Below are positions 20,266 to 29,423 of a DNA stretch of 58,885 nucleotides, piece after piece; positions within the stretch are counted from its first letter, which is position 1; every line of letters starts with the position of its first letter. The stretch covers positions 1-58,885 of the IMG/VR virus record IMGVR_UViG_3300028840_003635. One strand, given 5' to 3'. Under the pieces are notes generated by a model. It saw only the letters and a list, made by a program, of their open reading frames with translations. It made no database searches and was not told the origin of the DNA. Position numbers and translations under genes: made by a program. Source of the DNA: a virus.

Positions 20266-20509
20266 TTTTTTACAGAGGCATTGGGGTTTGGTTTTAGTTC
20301 TTTTATTTGCGACTACATTGTTGGTATTTTGTGGTTGTGATACGGATGAAGAGGGCGATGATTGTGATGTACCTTCTGGTTATTATGAGGTATCGAGGTA
20401 TGTAAACAATGATTATGAGGAGATTATTTACGAGCGTGGCAATCACTGGGTGATTTGCACGACATTGGACGGTGGTGATAGTTGGAGCAAGGCAGAGCAT
20501 TGGAATTAA
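20255..20509 (+). CDS. Small membrane or lipoprotein, 84 aa
   Basis: ATG 20255 (20252 also possible) behind AGAGGAGAAG. The N-terminal helix WGLVLVLLFATTLLVFCGC ends in a possible lipobox cysteine, followed by an acidic Asp/Glu-rich domain. Position near terminase is odd for a structural role; it may act at the envelope. Confidence 0.6.
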   Translation: MLPDFLQRHWGLVLVLLFATTLLVFCGCDTDEEGDDCDVPSGYYEVSRYVNNDYEEIIYERGNHWVICTTLDGGDSWSKAEHWN

Positions 20510-20526
20510 GCTATGAAGGAGTTATG

Positions 20527-20694
20527 ATGGAATCAATATCAGGGGTTGTAAACGAGTTATTAGAGGCTGACAATCCTGTAGCTAAGGAGTGGATGTTATT
20601 TTGGTGTGCTTGTGGTTATATGACTGGTGCTAGGAGGGCTGAATTTTTAGAGAAGATAAATTTATGTTTAATTCATTCTAACAAGTATAATTAG
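20527..20694 (+). CDS. Hypothetical protein, 55 aa
   Basis: ATG 20527 after AAGGAG. Hydrophobic centre (KEWMLFWCACGYMTGARRAEFL). Function unknown. Confidence 0.55.
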   Translation: MESISGVVNELLEADNPVAKEWMLFWCACGYMTGARRAEFLEKINLCLIHSNKYN

Positions 20695-20703
20695 GAGGTT
20701 GAA

Positions 20704-20958
20704 TTGAGTTTTAGGGCTGGTGGAAAGCGAAGGGATTTAACAGAGCCTTCCGGTTGCGAGGATTGTGATTTTTTGGACATAAAAAAGTATTTAGGCGATT
20801 TTCCTGATATGTATATTTGTGGAATAAGGGTATGGGATTGTGAAACCGGAACGTATTACCTTGCAAACACACACAATTCACTTGATTTTGTTGAGAATAT
20901 CTCCAACAATGACAACCTAACCCATATCGAACCTCCAGACTGGTGTCCAGGAGGATAA
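20704..20958 (+). CDS. Cysteine-containing protein, 84 aa
   Basis: TTG start after AGGAGG. CEDCDF, C, C and a C-terminal DWCPGG fit a zinc fold. Immediately precedes the large terminase. Confidence 0.6.
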   Translation: MSFRAGGKRRDLTEPSGCEDCDFLDIKKYLGDFPDMYICGIRVWDCETGTYYLANTHNSLDFVENISNNDNLTHIEPPDWCPGG

Positions 20959-20959
20959 T

Positions 20960-22462
20960 TTGGACAACAAACTTTTTGGGTTGAGAATAGTATCTAAAGC
21001 GGTAGTTGGATCTAATCTCTTGCAGGAGAAAAAGACCAATTACAAGAAGGCAATCCCTTCTTTTATGTATGATTCTGAGACTGGTGGGTTGATAAAGTTA
21101 TGCTGGATGCATGAAGAGTGGCATGATTTGTTAGATACCAGTAATTTTTCTTTTATTGCAGCGCCGAGGGATCATGGCAAGTCTGTTCAGGTGGTAACTG
21201 GTCGGGTAGCCTGCGAGATTGGCAACAATCCTAACATCAGGATTAAAATAATATCTGGAACGGAAGATCTGGCTAAAAAGAGGGTAAAGGCTATCAAGGA
21301 TATTATCGAGAACAGTCCTGAGTATCACGAATTGTATGGCAAGTTGAAACCTGCAAAGGCTTCTAACTGGGGAGATTTGAGCTTTACGGTAAAGAGAAAT
21401 ATTCCTGGTATCAAGGAGTCTACGTTAGAGGCTTTTGGTATTATGGGCACTGCTACTGGTGACAGAGCCGACTTAGTGGTCTGCGATGATATTGTTACTT
21501 TTGAGAACTCTATCGGTAAACCTAGCCAGAGAATTATGATAAAGAAGAAATTCTGGGGTGATATTGTCAGGTGGGTGGTCCCAAAGGTGGGGAGGTTATG
21601 GTATATCTGCACAATCTGGCATCAGGACGATTTATCTTCTGAAATTATGGGGAATATACATAAAAATCGTTTTAATATGAAATTTTATGCTATTAACGAG
21701 AATTGTGATCCTATTTGGGAGGAAAGGTATGACAAAAAGTATTTATTGACGTTGAGGGCTGAAAATCCTGCTGAATTTGACAGGGCTTACAGGAATATGC
21801 CTATTTCCGATGAAGATACCATTTTTAAGAGGGGATGGGTGCAAAATTCCATAAGAATTGACGATACTGAGGTGCTTTTTAACGAAAATACGAAGATTTA
21901 TGTAGGAGTTGACCTTGCTATATCTAAGAAAACTACTGCTGATTATACGGTAATAATGGTATTAGGTATTGATAGCGAGACAGACAAGATGTTTCCTATA
22001 GAGATGGTCCGTAAACAGGGGATGAGTTCGCCGGAAACGGCAAGAGCAGTGTTAAATATAGTGAAAAAGTGGAGACCTTCTCTTGTTTATGTTGAAAACA
22101 ATGCTTATCAGTCTAGTTTATTGGAATGGATGGAGGATTTACAGGATACAGAAGAATGGAAGTCTAACAAGTGGATAATTCCTAATGTTATGGGGTTCAG
22201 GACTGGATCTCAAAAGCATGATATGTTTGAGGGGCTTCCTTCTATGGCTAACGAGTTTCATAACGGATTATGGACTATTTGCAACCATAAAAACCCGTTA
22301 ATAGAGGGTGAGTCTCCATGTGATAACGATAATTGCATGTGCAAGTTAATAGATGAGCTTATTCATTATCCTTTTGGGACAAAGGATGATTGTGTGATGA
22401 GTTTATGGCTTGCGAGGATGGCAGCAAAGAAGGATTTAAGTTTCTTTTTTACTTATGCATAG
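20960..22462 (+). CDS. terL: Terminase large subunit
   Basis: 500 residues, TTG start after AGGAGGATAAT. Walker A-like AAPRDHGKS at 67-75, Walker B ADLVVCDDI near 170, and a C-terminal RNase H-like nuclease with YVGVDLAISKKTTADY, VYVENNAYQ and GTKDDCVMSLWLA, supplying the metal-binding acids. ATP-driven motor and nuclease that packages the genome into the prohead. Domain order and length match gp17-type terminases. Confidence 0.92.
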   Translation: MDNKLFGLRIVSKAVVGSNLLQEKKTNYKKAIPSFMYDSETGGLIKLCWMHEEWHDLLDTSNFSFIAAPRDHGKSVQVVTGRVACEIGNNPNIRIKIISGTEDLAKKRVKAIKDIIENSPEYHELYGKLKPAKASNWGDLSFTVKRNIPGIKESTLEAFGIMGTATGDRADLVVCDDIVTFENSIGKPSQRIMIKKKFWGDIVRWVVPKVGRLWYICTIWHQDDLSSEIMGNIHKNRFNMKFYAINENCDPIWEERYDKKYLLTLRAENPAEFDRAYRNMPISDEDTIFKRGWVQNSIRIDDTEVLFNENTKIYVGVDLAISKKTTADYTVIMVLGIDSETDKMFPIEMVRKQGMSSPETARAVLNIVKKWRPSLVYVENNAYQSSLLEWMEDLQDTEEWKSNKWIIPNVMGFRTGSQKHDMFEGLPSMANEFHNGLWTICNHKNPLIEGESPCDNDNCMCKLIDELIHYPFGTKDDCVMSLWLARMAAKKDLSFFFTYA

Positions 22463-22471
22463 GAGGATATT

Positions 22472-22690
22472 ATGGACATTATAGAAAAGGTCAATAAGGC
22501 AATTGACGGTAGCAAAAATTATCCCAAAGAGATGTATATGAACATTAACACATATCTTTCGTTTATTATGGGGGCAAAAGATTCCTTAGAGAGGGTAGAA
22601 TATCATGGGGGATGCAAGTTTCCATCATATATTGGCATTATTTTGCTTATTGACAACAGAATGAAAGACATGGACGTTGCTTTCAATTAA
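22472..22690 (+). CDS. Hypothetical protein, 72 aa
   Basis: ATG after AGGAGGATATT. Short helical protein. No family recognised. Confidence 0.55.
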   Translation: MDIIEKVNKAIDGSKNYPKEMYMNINTYLSFIMGAKDSLERVEYHGGCKFPSYIGIILLIDNRMKDMDVAFN

Positions 22691-22707
22691 ATAAGGAGAA
22701 AAATGTT

Positions 22708-22935
22708 GTGCCAAAAATAAAAATAATATCAATAGCTCAAACCTTTCGGTGTCCATACAGGGCAGAGAGAAGGTTTCGGCTTCCCGAATCGCATGGGAAA
22801 GAGGTCGATTTTATAGATTTTTTATGTATTCATCCCGCAACAACGATAAACCATTCTTTGTTGCAGGTTTGTGGTGATAAATTTCCCTTAAATTGTCCTT
22901 TAAAAGACGGAAATGATGAAACAAATTACCAGTAA
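22708..22935 (+). CDS. Hypothetical protein, 75 aa
   Basis: GTG start after AAGGAGAAAAATGTT. Contains C..., DFLCIHPATT and CGDKFPLNCPL. Its last codons form the left arm of a 12-bp hairpin. Function unknown. Confidence 0.5.
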   Translation: MPKIKIISIAQTFRCPYRAERRFRLPESHGKEVDFIDFLCIHPATTINHSLLQVCGDKFPLNCPLKDGNDETNYQ

Positions 22936-22956
22936 ACGTCAACATTTACTGGTAAT
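22925..22956 (+). terminator. 12-bp hairpin at gene end
   Basis: ATTACCAGTAAA (22925-22936) pairs perfectly with TTTACTGGTAAT (22945-22956), loop of 8. T-rich DNA follows (TTTAATTTTT about 10 bp on). Terminator or RNA-processing site. Confidence 0.55.
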
Positions 22957-22974
22957 TTCCAACATTTAATTTTT

Positions 22975-23163
22975 ATGAGTAAATACCCAGATCCTAAGTG
23001 TAATTTTAATAAATGCACCAAAAAACCCAAACCGTATCGCTATGGGAACGATATTTGGTGGTTTTGTGATGAGCATTTTGAGAATTTCAAGAAAATACTG
23101 ACAGAAGAAGATAAAGAGCACTTCGTCCCACCACAACATCGCAAAAATTTTTACAAAACTTGA
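22975..23163 (+). CDS. Hypothetical Cys/His-containing protein, 62 aa
   Basis: ATG with no ribosome site, placed just after the hairpin. C-x4-C, WWFCDEHFENF and basic residues suggest a zinc-bound fold. Function unknown. Confidence 0.5.
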   Translation: MSKYPDPKCNFNKCTKKPKPYRYGNDIWWFCDEHFENFKKILTEEDKEHFVPPQHRKNFYKT

Positions 23164-23176
23164 AAAGTTAAATAAG

Positions 23177-23216
23177 TAGATATATCTATATATTCAGAGA
23201 TGTTCAAATTTTGAAC
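23177..23216. repeat. Two short palindromes before the zinc-ribbon gene
   Basis: TAGATATATCTA (23177-23188) and GTTCAAA-T-TTTGAAC (23202-23216) occupy the 67-bp gap. They may be operator-like; no clear promoter is seen. Confidence 0.4.
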
Positions 23217-23230
23217 AAAAAGAGGAATAT

Positions 23231-23578
23231 ATGCCGATATATCCATTTTTTTGTGATTGCGGTTTTAAAATTGACCTGAACGGTAGTGTTGATAGTATTC
23301 CTTTACCTCCAAAATGTCCCAAATGCGGACAAAAAACTTTCCGAAATTATGCAGAGCAGGGTTGTGGTATAGTTTTGAACGGTCTCGGATGGGCAAGAGA
23401 TGGATATTCGGGAGATATAGACGACGCGGAAGATAAATGGTTAAAGGATGGGAAGAAAGTTGGACACTGGGCGGGAACAGACAGGGGATATCCGAAAGAC
23501 CCGACAACGGGAAGGATTGACAAGACAAAAATCCCTGGCAAGAAGAGGAAGAAAAAGCCTAAACTTTATGTTCCCTGA
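23231..23578 (+). CDS. FmdB-like zinc-ribbon protein
   Basis: 115 residues. MPIYPFFCDCGFK and CPKCGQK are the typical N-terminal zinc ribbon of the FmdB/CxxC-CxxC regulatory family. A glycine/aspartate-rich middle and a very basic end (KKRKKKPK) follow. In phages such proteins commonly sit just before the portal gene. Confidence 0.7.
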   Translation: MPIYPFFCDCGFKIDLNGSVDSIPLPPKCPKCGQKTFRNYAEQGCGIVLNGLGWARDGYSGDIDDAEDKWLKDGKKVGHWAGTDRGYPKDPTTGRIDKTKIPGKKRKKKPKLYVP

Positions 23579-23631
23579 AAGACCGGAGTTATGGTATGGG
23601 GGAGCACCTTCTATAATAGACAAGGTTTTGC

Positions 23632-25350
23632 ATGGGCATATTAGACGTATTTAAAAGAAAAGGTGGCAAAGAAGGACATCCTCCTGTAGAGCTAACTGCT
23701 TTTGAGAAAGCGAAAAGCGGAGCTGTTGTCTCTGGAATAGAGCCTGGACCTGCTCAGTGGTTTACCTACTTTACTGGTAAATCTGGAACACAGAGAGCCG
23801 GCAAGATGCTTACCTGGGATGAAATGCGAACTTTTTATTTAATGGTTCCAGCCTTATCTTCCAGCATAAACAGCATAGCGAGAGAAATATCAAATATGCA
23901 GTGGTCGATAGTGCCAAGAGAGCAGGGGATGAAGGTTCCTTTAAAGGTTATCAGGGATGCAACGCTATTTTTCCAGAATCCTAATTCTATGAAGCGTCCT
24001 TTTTCTCAGTTTATATACGTATTAACAAAAGGTTTGGGGTTATACTCCAGAAGTGCTATAGAGAACGCATTTGATCGGAATGACAATCTTGTGGAGATTT
24101 ATGCAAGGGATGCCAGCACAATAGTGCCATTGGTTGACGAGCATGGGATAATTCATGGATACAAGCAGATAATATATGGTGGTGGAGGGCATACAAGGCA
24201 TACGGTTAATTTTACAACAGATCAGCTTGTTTTTATAGAATACAACCCTGATGATTATGCTTTTGGTGGAGCACCTATAATTGACGGGTTGATAAATGTT
24301 TGCAAGGCTATAATAAATTCTATTTCTTATATTGCCAAGAATTTAGATTATAACGAAATACCTCCTGGTTTAGCGTGGGCTAAGGGATGGACGCAGAAGC
24401 AGGCTGATATGTTTGCAAAGAGCATGAAGGCAAAACGTGATGGAGCCAGAGTAGATTTCGAGTTTCCTATAATTGGTGGAGTTGACGAGTTTCACTGGGA
24501 GCAGTTCAAAAAGGATTCTAAGGAGACGAGGGAGCTTGAAAGTTTAAACAAGATGGAGAAGATAGTCCATCAGGCTTATGGGATTACTTCTGTGGAATCC
24601 GGAGAAGTTCAGGATGTCAACAGGGCTACGGCTTTAACTCAGATTACTATAGGTCAGTCAAAACTTATAAGACCTATGGTAGATTTACTTACTGACGAAA
24701 TAAATCAGGGAATTATCTGGAGTCATATTGATGACAGGATAAAGATAAAAGCAGAGCCTAATGTTCACAGGACAAGAGAGAAGATAATTCAGGAGAATGA
24801 AACTTTAATACCTCTGGGTTTAAGAACAGTAAATGAAGGCAGAGAGTTGTTAGGGGAGTCTAAGCTAGACGGAGGAGATAACGCAGTATTTATAATAGGT
24901 GGAACATTGATAAAAGTTTCTGATTTAGATAAGGAGTCTGTAGAAGTAAATCCAATGAACGTAAATACAAACCAGCCGTCCAAAAATCAGGCGGATAGTT
25001 CGAAGGTTGATGCTGATGTAAAGAAAATCTTTCAGGACAGAAAATATACTTTTTTAAAGAGCTATATAGGTGAATATTCAAGAGAAAAGGGCAACGTAAA
25101 AAACTCAGTCAATGAGACTGCAAACCATCTAAGGCAAAAGCTGTTTGATTATGATAAATCTAAGATGAATGTTAAGGAATTTTATAATATTATGTCAAAT
25201 GCCCTAAAAACACATCAGCATTTGTCTAAAAAAGGGTATTTAACAGAAAAGGAAGCGGAAGAAGATAGAAATGCGATAAGCGCAAGAATATCAAGGGCTT
25301 ACGATGAGTTTGCTTTTGATTTTATAAAAAACAAAGGAGAGAATAAATGA
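23632..25350 (+). CDS. Portal protein
   Basis: 572 residues. The WDEMRTFYLMVPALSSSINSI and REISNMQW start, and a long central region ending in helical stem segments, match HK97/SPP1-type portals; residues beyond 450 are a charged C-terminal extension. ATG 23632 lacks a clear ribosome site and follows the zinc-ribbon gene by 53 bp. It forms the dodecameric entry for DNA. Confidence 0.85.
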   Translation: MGILDVFKRKGGKEGHPPVELTAFEKAKSGAVVSGIEPGPAQWFTYFTGKSGTQRAGKMLTWDEMRTFYLMVPALSSSINSIAREISNMQWSIVPREQGMKVPLKVIRDATLFFQNPNSMKRPFSQFIYVLTKGLGLYSRSAIENAFDRNDNLVEIYARDASTIVPLVDEHGIIHGYKQIIYGGGGHTRHTVNFTTDQLVFIEYNPDDYAFGGAPIIDGLINVCKAIINSISYIAKNLDYNEIPPGLAWAKGWTQKQADMFAKSMKAKRDGARVDFEFPIIGGVDEFHWEQFKKDSKETRELESLNKMEKIVHQAYGITSVESGEVQDVNRATALTQITIGQSKLIRPMVDLLTDEINQGIIWSHIDDRIKIKAEPNVHRTREKIIQENETLIPLGLRTVNEGRELLGESKLDGGDNAVFIIGGTLIKVSDLDKESVEVNPMNVNTNQPSKNQADSSKVDADVKKIFQDRKYTFLKSYIGEYSREKGNVKNSVNETANHLRQKLFDYDKSKMNVKEFYNIMSNALKTHQHLSKKGYLTEKEAEEDRNAISARISRAYDEFAFDFIKNKGENK

Positions 25351-25520
25351 ATTTTGAAGATTACATGAAGCAATATTATAAAGAGAAATATGGAACAGAG
25401 GATTATCCTAAAGAGATAAGCAGGTATATGGGGGCAGATTTTTCAAACTGGATGAATTTCAAGCTCATCGAGACCATGCTTGAGCTGATAAAGGTGATAA
25501 AAGATGAACGAAAAAATTAA
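25347..25520 (+). CDS. Hypothetical protein, 57 aa
   Basis: Overlaps portal by 4 bp and the protease by 17 bp. ATG after AAAGGAGAG. Tyr-rich N-terminus, hydrophobic helix near the end. Function unknown. Confidence 0.6.
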   Translation: MNFEDYMKQYYKEKYGTEDYPKEISRYMGADFSNWMNFKLIETMLELIKVIKDERKN

Positions 25521-26196
25521 AAACATGATTTTCGGTTTTTTAAAGAACGGAACCGAAATGGTCAGAGATGCTAAGAACTCTGATAAGGTGATCTGGGGAG
25601 ACGGTAGTAAATCCAGAATAAAAGAAGTAGATTTTCAGAAAGACCTCTCTGACAATGTTTTTTCTGATGATATTATAGATGATGAGCCTACAACCAAAAA
25701 CATTTATTTCCATGATTCTGTAGACACGTATTCTGTTCAAAGGTTGATCATGGATTTACGGTATATTTCTGAAAAGCAGATGGAGAAAACGAAGGATATA
25801 TGGTTGTATATTAACAGTTCCGGTGGGGACTTGCTTGCAGGCTTTAGTGCTATGGATGAAATTCATAATATTGCTCAAAAAATACCTGTATATACGGTTA
25901 TTGACAACAGGGCTGCTTCTGCAGCAACACTTATGAGCATTGCAGGGACAAAAAGATACATTAAAAGCAACGGATTTATATTGATACATGAATTATCGAG
26001 CATTATGGTAGGTAAATACTCTCAGATGAAGGACGAGATTAGCAATATGGATATGTTTATGGGGAAAGTTAAGGATGCTTACAAGAAGTTTACCAAAGTT
26101 CCAGAAGATTCCCTTGATGAAATATTAAAGCACGATATCTGGTGGGACGCAGAAAAAGCGTTGGAATATGGGCTTGTGGACGTGGTAATTTCATAG
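25504..26196 (+). CDS. ClpP-type head maturation protease
   Basis: 230 residues. LYINSSGGDLLAG, then DNRAASAATLMSIAG with the catalytic Ser, then FILIHE with the catalytic His: the S14 (ClpP) arrangement used by many phages as prohead protease. The N-terminal 60 residues are an extra acidic segment. Would trim capsid and scaffold proteins. Confidence 0.85.
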   Translation: MNEKIKNMIFGFLKNGTEMVRDAKNSDKVIWGDGSKSRIKEVDFQKDLSDNVFSDDIIDDEPTTKNIYFHDSVDTYSVQRLIMDLRYISEKQMEKTKDIWLYINSSGGDLLAGFSAMDEIHNIAQKIPVYTVIDNRAASAATLMSIAGTKRYIKSNGFILIHELSSIMVGKYSQMKDEISNMDMFMGKVKDAYKKFTKVPEDSLDEILKHDIWWDAEKALEYGLVDVVIS

Positions 26197-26209
26197 GTGG
26201 TGATGAAGG

Positions 26210-26680
26210 ATGTTTATTGACGACAAGGATAAATTAGTAGAAGTTGTAAAAAAGAAAGATGTTGAGATTAACAAGGTTAATATGGAGAAAAGCCTTGTTG
26301 GCGGGGTGCTTATACGGTCTGATGAACCTGACCTTGAAGGGTGGATAACTCCTTATGAAGTTACAGAGGACACTGCTCATGATTATATGGAGAACTGTCA
26401 GGTATTAGGATACATGCATGGGGATATAAGAAATCTAAACGATGATGGAATTGGTTTTGAAGTTCCAGGTGCAACAAAGTATGCTTCGGTAGTTGACAGC
26501 ATGTTTTTTAGCCAGGAAGTTATAGATATGGTTAAGAACGGAGATATAAAGGCAGGGGACTGGTTTTTAGTTGCCAGAGTTCACGATGAAAAGGTAAAAG
26601 AGCAGATTGAAAATGGAGAGATAAAATCCTTTTCTATAGCAGGAAAAGCGTTGATACCGGAGGAGGATGATGATGCCTAA
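26210..26680 (+). CDS. XkdF-like head protein / protease
   Basis: 156 residues. WITPYEVTEDTAHDYM, a conserved YMHGD, then GDWFLVARVHDEKV and a FSIAGKAL end match the XkdF family, annotated as putative phage serine proteases. Having it beside a ClpP-type protease is unusual. Confidence 0.7.
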   Translation: MFIDDKDKLVEVVKKKDVEINKVNMEKSLVGGVLIRSDEPDLEGWITPYEVTEDTAHDYMENCQVLGYMHGDIRNLNDDGIGFEVPGATKYASVVDSMFFSQEVIDMVKNGDIKAGDWFLVARVHDEKVKEQIENGEIKSFSIAGKALIPEEDDDA

Positions 26681-27344
26681 GAACAAAAAGAAAACTTATG
26701 ACAAGACAGTTAACGTAAAAGGATATTTCTTGGACGAAGCATCTTTTGTAGACGAGGGTGCTAATGGTCAGGTGTTTAATTTTTTTAAGAGACTGGATAA
26801 AGGTGGTGCAGAAGATATGGATGAAGACGTAAAAAAGGTAGAGAAAGACATAGTTCCTCCGAACGCTAAAACACATGAGGAAGCATCGGTTCCTACTCAG
26901 AAAGCAGTAGATGAATGGAAAGCCAAGAATGAGGCTTTGCAAAAGGAATTGGATAACACAGAAGAAGAAACTCCTCCTGTAGCGGATAGTGGCGGTAGCG
27001 ACTTTGCGATGGCTCAGGCAGGTACGTTACTAGAGACAGAGGAAGTTGTTCCTGTAATGGAAGAGGTTTCGACAGTTGCTCAGGAGATAGCAACATTAAA
27101 GAAAGAGAATTTGAGGTTAGAGCTTGAAGCCTTGAAGGCTGAGAACGAGATGTTGAAACAGAGACTTCCGCAGGTCAGAGGGTTTAATCAAAATTCTACT
27201 CCGAGACCGCAGGGACCAGAAGTGAAAGCAGAGGACAAACCGAAACCTCCTGTAAAGCCAGGCGAACTTAGTGCAAATGGACTGTTTAGCATAACAGATG
27301 AACTTTCCAATGATTTTGCCAAAGCTGGCATTATATCAGGATAA
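26673..27344 (+). CDS. Probable head scaffolding protein
   Basis: 223 residues from ATG 26673, 5 bp after AGGAGGA. Residues about 10-30 (FLDEASFVDEGANGQVF) resemble the VSLVDxPAN segment next to XkdF domains. A Glu-rich linker, a long coiled coil (TLKKENLRLELEALKAENEM) and a Pro-rich tail follow. Size, composition and position directly before the capsid gene fit a scaffold. Confidence 0.6.
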   Translation: MPKNKKKTYDKTVNVKGYFLDEASFVDEGANGQVFNFFKRLDKGGAEDMDEDVKKVEKDIVPPNAKTHEEASVPTQKAVDEWKAKNEALQKELDNTEEETPPVADSGGSDFAMAQAGTLLETEEVVPVMEEVSTVAQEIATLKKENLRLELEALKAENEMLKQRLPQVRGFNQNSTPRPQGPEVKAEDKPKPPVKPGELSANGLFSITDELSNDFAKAGIISG

Positions 27345-27374
27345 CTTAACTTTAAAGATAACGAGGTGAAATAA

Positions 27375-28349
27375 ATGGCTTTTCCAAGTTACGATGAGTT
27401 GTATCGACAGGATTTAGTCGATGTGTCAAAAGCTCTGACGACTTCTAATACGGCTGCCATTCCTGTATTTTTACCCGAAAAGATAACAGCGCTTGCAAAT
27501 TACAAAAACCCTTTCAGGGCTGAACTTCAAAGAAAGAATCAGCCAATGGGTAGTGTTTACAAGGTAGTAAGGGCTGCTTCGGGTACTGCGGACTGGTTGG
27601 CGGACGGAACAGATCCGACAGACAGAACTGGTGATCCGGCAGATACCGACTTTGCTTTTAAGCGAGTTGCTGCAAGGATCAAAATCACACAATTTAGACG
27701 GGCAATGTCTGGTACAGGACGACCTGGTATTGACCTGTTTGTTGATGAAATCAGACGTAAGGTAATGGACATCCGAGATGTTGAGGACTTAGCGTATTGC
27801 GTTGGTGCGTCTGCTACAGGACAGAACAATCCTCAGGGATTGAAGTATCTTATAGGGGATGCGCAGAGAGTATTGATGGGTTCTTGTACGGCAGGAACCA
27901 CGTTGACCCTTAAAAAGATTGATGAAACGATGGACAAGTGTGCTCCTATGAGTCCTGATTTTGCGGTAACATCACTTGCAATCAGGCGAGAATTGCACGC
28001 ATTGCTTCAGGATCAACAGCGTTATGTTAATGTTACCACTACAGCACGTGGTGGGTTTGCCCTGATGACCTATGCTGATGCTTATGTTTTCCCATCAACT
28101 AATATGAGTATTACGCAGAATTTTAACGGAACTTCTGAGGGCGATGAAACTGGTGGAACAACTGGCTCTATATATTTCGGTAATTTCGATACGTTTTATG
28201 TCGGGATACTGGCAAACGCGGACATGAAGGTTACACCGACAATGCTCGGAACAACTATTTGGGATTCGGTAGATATCGAGAGTTGGGAAACGACTGTACT
28301 TGAACATACAGGTGAGGTTTCCAAGCTAATCGGTATCGGTTACAGTTAA
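27375..28349 (+). CDS. Major capsid protein, HK97 fold
   Basis: 324 residues behind an AACGAGGTG site. Order of segments (helical N-arm, VYKVVRAASG E-loop region, RKVMDIRDVEDLAYCVGAS spine helix, SIYFGNFDTFYVGI and a C-terminal beta region) fits HK97-type capsid proteins. Followed by a hairpin terminator, as expected for the most expressed gene. Confidence 0.8.
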   Translation: MAFPSYDELYRQDLVDVSKALTTSNTAAIPVFLPEKITALANYKNPFRAELQRKNQPMGSVYKVVRAASGTADWLADGTDPTDRTGDPADTDFAFKRVAARIKITQFRRAMSGTGRPGIDLFVDEIRRKVMDIRDVEDLAYCVGASATGQNNPQGLKYLIGDAQRVLMGSCTAGTTLTLKKIDETMDKCAPMSPDFAVTSLAIRRELHALLQDQQRYVNVTTTARGGFALMTYADAYVFPSTNMSITQNFNGTSEGDETGGTTGSIYFGNFDTFYVGILANADMKVTPTMLGTTIWDSVDIESWETTVLEHTGEVSKLIGIGYS

Positions 28350-28368
28350 TAACAGATAAGGGGATAGT

Positions 28369-28437
28369 TTATGGGAGTCAGGTTTATAAACCGTCCAAGT
28401 CTTTCTCCTACTTGCGAAGGCTCCCATAAGTTTTTTT
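28369..28437 (+). terminator. Terminator-like hairpin after the capsid gene
   Basis: TTATGGGAG (28369-28377) pairs with CTCCCATAA (28421-28429), followed by G and T7. The loop contains the palindrome GGTTTATAAACC. Leaky termination would give capsid more transcript than the downstream genes. Confidence 0.65.
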
Positions 28438-28439
28438 AA
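28371..28439 (+). CDS. Possible 22-residue peptide within the terminator
   Basis: ATG 28371 after AAGGGGAT opens a 22-codon frame that occupies the hairpin exactly and ends in its T-run. It is either coincidence or a translated leader that affects the hairpin. Confidence 0.25.
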   Translation: MGVRFINRPSLSPTCEGSHKFF

Positions 28440-28449
28440 AGGAGACGTT

Positions 28450-28821
28450 ATGAGATTTTTAAAGTTTAACAATACAAGATGGAATGTTCGGATAACAACT
28501 CATGCAACTGGAATGAGTATTCCCGTAGTTGATGGCTATGTAAGCATAGATAATTTGATGAGTATCGAGGCTGTTCAAAGGGAAGGACTTGAAAAGATAC
28601 TGATAGCTTTGAAAAAGAAATATCATCTGTCAGAGGTTGATGAATCTACGGTTCCTGATGAAGTTAAGGAGAAGATGGGTATATATACAAAGCCTCAAGT
28701 TAAAAAAGAAAAGGTTGTTTTAAAGAACGTCAAAGAGTGCAAGGGATGCGGAAGAATATTTTCATACAGTCATCATTTTGAAAAGTATTGTGATGAGTGC
28801 AAGGAAAAGAGAAAGAAATAA
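28450..28821 (+). CDS. Hypothetical protein with C-terminal zinc ribbon, 123 aa
   Basis: ATG after AAAGGAGACGTT. The N-terminal half has a small beta domain (RWNVRITTHATGMSIPVVDG); the C-terminus has CKGCGRIF and CDECKEK. Head-tail region location suggests a virion or assembly role. Confidence 0.6.
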   Translation: MRFLKFNNTRWNVRITTHATGMSIPVVDGYVSIDNLMSIEAVQREGLEKILIALKKKYHLSEVDESTVPDEVKEKMGIYTKPQVKKEKVVLKNVKECKGCGRIFSYSHHFEKYCDECKEKRKK

Positions 28822-29423
28822 TGGCTACCAAGACGTTAGTAGAGTTGAAGGATGTTATAAATTATCTAAGGATAGATCCTCCTGAAGATAAATACCATGA
28901 TGAATTAGATTTGATATTGAAGAACTGTAGCGGGACTATACTGGAAAAAATATCAAGAGACATCTTTATTCAGACTTATACTAACGAATATCACGATATT
29001 GACAGGGACACCTATACTATATTCACGAATCAGTATCCAGTTGATAGCATAACCACAATAACGGAGAACGGGACGGCTTTAACAGAGGACACAACTTACA
29101 AGTTAAATAAGAGCTTAGGGGAAATTCACAGAGTAAGCAGTAGCAACTCATCTTCAGATACGACCTTTTATCAGGGAGGTAAGATGGTCTGCATAACTTA
29201 CAAAGCAGGTTATAATAACCATGAGATACCGTATGCTTTAAAGCAGGCTTGTTTGGAGTTGTGTCATTTTAAGTTTTACCAGAGAGATGGAGGTGCTTTG
29301 GAGAGGATATCGTTTGGTGCAACAAGGGGAGATACGGGAGTAACGGTGAGGAAGATGAAAGAAGGCTTGCCGGAGAATGTATATTATCTAATATTACCTC
29401 ACATGGATACAAGGGTGAAATAA
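28821..29423 (+). CDS. Head-tail connector protein (gp6-like)
   Basis: 200 residues; ATG 28821 overlaps the previous stop. LVELKDVINYLRID at the start, LDLILKNCSGTILEKISRD, then IPYALKQACLELCHFKFY is the helical pattern of the HK97 gp6/SPP1 gp15 connector family. Confidence 0.7.
   Translation: MATKTLVELKDVINYLRIDPPEDKYHDELDLILKNCSGTILEKISRDIFIQTYTNEYHDIDRDTYTIFTNQYPVDSITTITENGTALTEDTTYKLNKSLGEIHRVSSSNSSSDTTFYQGGKMVCITYKAGYNNHEIPYALKQACLELCHFKFYQRDGGALERISFGATRGDTGVTVRKMKEGLPENVYYLILPHMDTRVK

Noticed and set aside
22633-22647. TGGCATTATTTTGC as a sigma-54 promoter
   Set aside because: GG and GC are only 9 bp apart and the site is inside a gene; spacing must be 10. The same applies to a match near 46796.
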